Part shown: piece after piece, positions 59,604-64,000 of the stretch
Layout: every line of letters begins with the position of its first letter
Numbering within the stretch: position 1 is the stretch's first letter
NCBI RefSeq assembly: GCF_014839805.1
Contig: NC_051121.1
Span: forward strand, 7,113,116-7,177,115
Direction of reading: 5' to 3'
DNA: 64,000 nt
From: Manduca sexta
Taxonomy: Eukaryota; Arthropoda; Insecta; Lepidoptera; Sphingidae
The notes under the pieces: generated by a model
Told to the model about the DNA's origin: nothing
Database searches by the model: none
The model's input: only the letters and a program-made list of their open reading frames with translations
Position numbers and translations under genes: made by a program

Positions 59604-61242
59604 AGAATCTGATCTGGGGTTTTGTTAGATCTATATGTTTAATTTGATCGCACACAAGTTAATAATTTATGAGGATTTTCACCACAAACTTTTTACAAGG
59701 AGGTATTCCTCCCAACAGGGGCTTAGCTTGCCATAGAGAGGCTCTGTATCACTATTTGTTGGGGGCCCTACAGGAGACTGCGAAATTTTGCTCGCCCGCT
59801 TAGTTTAATGTAGATATGGTCTAAGAGGGACCCCTAAATCCTGGGGGCCCTGTATCATTGATAGTGCTGATACAGCGGTAACTATGCCCCTACCTCCCAA
59901 GGTCTCTAAAAAGATGTCATTATTCAGGCACCAGGCACACTGACGTCTTTTTTGTGGATTTTGGTGAATCAATAAGATCCTAAAAAAGGAATATTTATGG
60001 AATCAGTCCCAAGTTAGAGCTAGACCGTACAAACTCCATATCAATACTATTGACTTCTATACTGCGGATTAAGGTCGACAGATGCTTGCTTAGTCCTAAA
60101 TCCAATCAAATGCAGAGAGATCACTCCACCCACTGACGCTTCGAGTGACTCATTCAAGTAATTTGCATTTCGGAATTAATGGATCCAGTTACTGTTTAGA
60201 CTGACACAAAGATAACAACTGATACACGCTGTCACCTATATTTGATTGTCATAGTTTTTGGACGAAACTGTCTATCAAGAGAATCTGGATTTTTGAATAA
60301 TTAGCATAATATTTATTAACCTAAAAAGATTGTGGACTTCATCAATCTTTTTAATCAGTGATTAACCTTATAGAGTTCTTTCTCTTTGACTCAGATTATT
60401 TATCGTAAGGAAAACAGTGCTAAATATTCATTAGTTGAAATGGTAGTCATTTTGATATAAAATTAAATTTAAAAGTAATATTAACAAATGCTTTAGTTGA
60501 ACCTGGCTTTATTACATCGAAATATTTAATGATAACTATCATTAAATAACTATAAGTTAGTATGATAGGTATGTTATTGTAGCCTGACTAGGCAAATAAA
60601 AAACTGCTTTAGAGTGCCACTTGGCTTTATTATTTAAAAGTTAACGTTTACAGTACAAGAAATTAGTTCCATATTTTACCACATGGTAGGTGTTTTAATT
60701 TCCTGGTCAGGTTACAAATAGATTTTGTAATCGATGGTCTACTGAATTTCAACCTTCTATATAATCCGAACAAAATAAATATCATTTACGTGCATATTTT
60801 CAAATAGATAACTGTCAAAGATTTTCCCAAAAGATAGATTAACTAAATCACTATACCCAAAGTTGCAATTTCGTCATAACAATCGATTATACCTCGGCCA
60901 AAATTCAACAATGCCTCTCTAATTTACAATATTTTGCGTATTAAAAATCTAATATCGGAATCTAAACGGTTACAGCTTTAAGTTAACTAATTCACGCTAG
61001 ACATTTGGTTGAAAGTCACGTGCCGGCATAGCAACACGTTGGCGACAACCGACTCGTGTCACCTTTTGGTGACAGTTGTTTAGTGTCACCTTCAATAGTG
61101 TCGATGAATTGACATAGACAATAAAACGTGAGGAAATATAAAAAAAAAGTTTTTGAAGATCAGGGATTTAGGTTATGAACTAAAATGTATCTTATTAACA
61201 AAGAAATAAAGACGTAATTAAAGTGTAGTTGGTTAGATTAGG
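59604..61242. other. Noncoding stretch
   Basis: No gene is supported. About 59690-59900 is a G+C-richer block (GTTGGGGGCCCTACAGGAGA, TCCTGGGGGCCCTGTATCAT) with two GGGGGCCCT copies; possibly an old repeat. A small hairpin TGTCACCTTTTGGTGACA lies at about 61055-61072. Confidence 0.35.
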
Positions 61243-61352
61243 TTAGGGATTAGAGTGGTGGACTAAGGCCTAATCCTTCTCGATAGTAGAGGAGGCCCGT
61301 GCCTAGCAGTGGGACAGTATAATATACAAGGCTGATATTATTATCATTATAA
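61243..61352 (+). mobile_element. SINE D 3' fragment
   Basis: AGAGTGGTGGACTAAGGCCT, AATCCTTCTCGATAGTAGAG, GAGGCCCGTGCCTAGCAGTG and AAGGCTGATATTATTATCAT. Strongly 5' truncated but with the family's 3' end, as expected for LINE-driven insertion. Confidence 0.85.
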
Positions 61353-62318
61353 TGGGAAGGCTATATTGTCTCTACTTAACTAACCAATAATCTTAAATCT
61401 GAACAATGTTAACACACACAATGTTATAAAAATAAAAATGAGTAAAGTAATAATAACTAAAAACGTTAACAATTATCGTTGATCAAACGAATCATTTAAG
61501 TTACAAGACTAATGACCTATTGTTTTAAATTTATCTCCTATAGCTCTATTAAACATAACATCTACAACAAATGCAATATTTAATCGCGTAAAAGCAAAAA
61601 AGCCGCCGTAGTAAGGCGTCAAAGGTATTTTATTGTTATCACTTAAATAGCCTTACTATTGGCTTATTTTTGACAATGCCTTAAACGATCTATGTACGAA
61701 CAGCATTCGAGATATAATTTTACTATTAAGATACGTATATATTTGTATAATTTCAAAGATTTTAACGTACAGATTATCGCAATATAGTGTAAACTGCAGA
61801 TTTTAGCTAATACTCTATTATTGCCAAACGAAATTACTAATGTTAATTTGTTACAAATATTTAAAGGTTCGGAAAACCTTGAATTGGCAAAATATATTTA
61901 CGCAAATAAAATTGAAAACAAAAACCTTACGTACCTTTGATTCGACAAACCATTCGCAAATTACAAATAAAAAAAAGTATCTTGCTTACGAAATCTATTG
62001 GAAAACATGATTAACAAAATCCCAACAAACTCGAAGCAATCTCGAAAGCGAAGAAGATTCGACGGAATATAGTAGCACGTCCGATCCGTGACAGTTTTAC
62101 CAACACGACAGTGTCGATGTGACATGTGTAAACGTTTACGATTTGTAAAGCGTGATTTAGAGTCTACGGCGCGGACAAAAAGTAGGGGTCATTACACTGA
62201 GATCTGCATTGGAATTGTCTTAATTATGCAGTATTTATGTAGGGTTGTTTATGTATTCACGCCAGTCATTTCCAGGGTAGGCAGATAACCATATTTAGCC
62301 AGTACATTAGGTCAGACG
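61353..62318. other. Noncoding stretch
   Basis: No gene is supported; the 66-codon plus frame at 62088-62288 shows no recognisable domain. Confidence 0.4.
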
Positions 62319-62391
62319 TTAGGGATTCGGTCCAATGCTTGGATGATGCTATACTCCCGAGTGTCGACATTGGGCTGTAAGACTGGTGAAA
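62319..62391 (-). repeat. Inverted repeat arm of 62.3/63.2 kb pair
   Basis: From GTTAGGGATTCGGTCCAATG through ATACTCCCGAGTGTCGACAT to GTAAGACTGGTGAAA. It is the reverse complement of 63243-63320 with a handful of differences and a 3-5 base indel. Confidence 0.85.
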
Positions 62392-63242
62392 AACGTTATG
62401 GTAGCGATAACGCGTACTTTACCAGCGAAGAAAAGGTTGAGCCTAAGTTTGTATGTTTAGGGTAGAAATTGAATACGCAATTCTTACAATTATTTAATGT
62501 TTTTGTGAGAAGACCTCTATAATGCCCAATTAACAGTGACAATATGTCAAAATTTTAACGGAAATTAATTGTCATTAAAACCGCTGAAGTGTTAGAAGAA
62601 TGGCATATTGGAAAAATATAATAAATATTTGAAAAATGGCTCCTTGAGAGATACAACCAAAAAATAACCTGATACCAACCAAACAGAAATCTAAAAGTTT
62701 ATAGTTCTGTAACAATGGTTACTGAGGATCTCTAAAACTAGAATCCCCGTATAACCATAGACCAATTCAAAGACACAGACAATTTGCGTAACGCGTTGTT
62801 TATTTTCAATTCACGTGTTTATGACTAACGCGGTGAGTAATACAGCATCTGTCTGCGTCTTAACTATGTGTTTAATATTCATTGACTAGCTACCAGTAAG
62901 TTTTGAATATCTTTAATTCATATTTACATATTTTTTTCACTACAAGAGAACCACGACACGTATTTATAAAGCGAATGAGGATGGTACGGCTGGAGGGCGG
63001 CATGCAAGAACGCAAATAGAACAATGAAAATCTTCAAAAAGGGCAGGTTAAAAGTAACCCTACCATCGAAAATGTATGCGAATTATGAATGTGGAAGAGG
63101 CGAGAGAGATGTGTCAAGATCGTAGCACGTGATGCTTAATAATCCTTGCTAACCCCTTTCTTTTTAATTTTTTTTTCTTTTCGCGGGGAAAAACACGTTT
63201 TCGCTTCCAACATTTGGAGAGTGAATGGAATGGTTATGTTGA
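62392..63242. other. Stretch between inverted arms; probable LINE remnant
   Basis: About 62975-63130 reads (plus strand, with stops) like the last part of a decayed non-LTR reverse transcriptase, e.g. a NVEEARERC-type motif near 63090 and GGCGGCATGCAAGAACGC. The remainder is A+T-rich DNA. Confidence 0.4.
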
Positions 63243-63430
63243 TTTCACCGGTCTTACGGCCCAATGTCGACACTCGGGAGTATAACATCATCCGAGTGAG
63301 CGTTGGACCGAGTCCCTAACCCCTGTATACCCGACACCAGCATACCAATCAAAACCCGCGGTTGTCTTCTTCGGCGCATACGGACGGCCCGGAGTATACT
63401 TGCCAAACCCTGTGAGATAAAGCCGTGAAC
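63243..63430 (+). repeat. Inverted repeat arm and LINE-like 3' region
   Basis: Starts TTTCACCGGTCTTACGGCCC, ATGTCGACACTCGGGAGTAT and CGTTGGACCGAGTCCCTAAC, then continues G+C rich through TCAAAACCCGCGGTTGTCTT and TTCGGCGCATACGGACGGCC to TGTGAGATAAAGCCGTGAAC. Only the first ~78 bases have an inverted partner in the window. Confidence 0.6.
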
Positions 63431-64000
63431 ATATATATGTTTTTTACCAGTTTTATTGGCGGTTTGTTTGCTTTTATTCCTCTATCTCATGCCTCGTTTA
63501 GGTGGATAATAGGAAAAAAAAGTGGCCATGTTATCTAGTGCGAGCAATAATATGCTTGCACCGTTTTCCATTCATACATACATAATATCTTAACTGTAAG
63601 GAGTAATATAGTTACAGTCATAAATCTATATGAAAACTACCAAAATACAATAAACTTAAAACAAAGTATGTTTACTCAAAATTAACTTTATACCCTTCAC
63701 GCTACGACAGCAGAGTACCTCGCAATTCAACTCTAAAAATCTTTACTGATTCTGAACATATAATCAACGAGGAGACCTGCTAATCTCCTCCAGTAAAGAT
63801 TTAAAAAATTAAAGAACCGTTGTAAAATCAATTATGTGTAAAACAACGCTGCATCGTTACTGACTAAAATCCATCAGTTTTCGTGCAATATGGTGTGCGT
63901 AATTTGACGTTCATTTGTAAAATCGCATGACAGTGATTAATTTTTCACCAGTTCGAATATTTAGTTGGGTGTATAGCTCGACGAAGTAAGTTCGAGCGCT
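63431..64000. other. Noncoding right end of window
   Basis: No gene or repeat recognised. Confidence 0.4.

Noticed and set aside
1..64000. CRISPR arrays, operons, phage or bacterial systems
   Set aside because: The window is eukaryotic: spliced exon, SINEs and mariner; no regularly spaced direct repeats with unique spacers and no dense coding.

Overview
This is a stretch of animal nuclear DNA, almost certainly from a moth or butterfly (Lepidoptera). It is strongly A+T rich, has no operons or dense coding, and is littered with decayed interspersed repeats. The inference of Lepidoptera rests on the repeat types: two tRNA-derived SINE families (one ending in a (TTA)n tail), a LINE 3' end with a GAT-repeat tail, a maT-type (DD37D) mariner, and a spliced exon of an insect-type TRPC channel. 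There is one assembly gap (500 N at 2781-3280) and one ambiguous base at 12209.

Host genes: the only gene I can support is one internal exon of a TRPC-family channel, best matching trp, at 1842-1986 on the minus strand. Its downstream exons would lie to the left of the window. Its upstream exons would lie to the right, in the gap, or outside. I did not find them, so most of the window is intron and/or intergenic DNA. A 68-codon open frame at 40351-40554 that contains a consensus splice donor is a weak second candidate.

Mobile DNA, left to right: retroposon family C (near 0.1, 2.1, 26.0, 50.1 and 59.4 kb); unclassified family B with a GTCGAC motif (13.3, 33.8-34.3, 38.1, 42.4, 44.1, 52.8 and 57.4 kb, plus a scrap at 0.7 kb); tRNA-SINE A (12.9, 19.5, 36.2, 37.4, 44.9, 47.8, 54.4 and 57.6 kb); tRNA-SINE D (14.3, 17.4, 21.4, 47.0 and 61.2 kb, the 17.4 kb copy with a perfect 14-bp target duplication); LINE-tail family E (16.3, 30.0, 48.9, 52.1 and 56.8 kb); a foldback family (27.2 and 38.6 kb, scraps at 46.2 and 51.5 kb); a complete but frameshifted maT mariner (31.7-33.0 kb); and a hAT-like MITE with a perfect 8-bp target duplication (39.2 kb).

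Local structure not explained by simple transposition includes a 25-bp minisatellite (8.3-8.6 kb), a 161-bp tandem array that captured a family B end (33.4-34.3 kb), two adjacent perfect hairpins with the same 4-base loop (33.5 kb), a 314-bp near-identical duplication (36.0 and 37.1 kb), a 154-bp tandem duplication (39.6 kb), and a SINE carrying two perfect hairpins that look like template-switch scars (47.8 kb). I see no evidence of a new gene system. The most informative items are the hairpin/template-switch structures, the foldback family and the channel exon.
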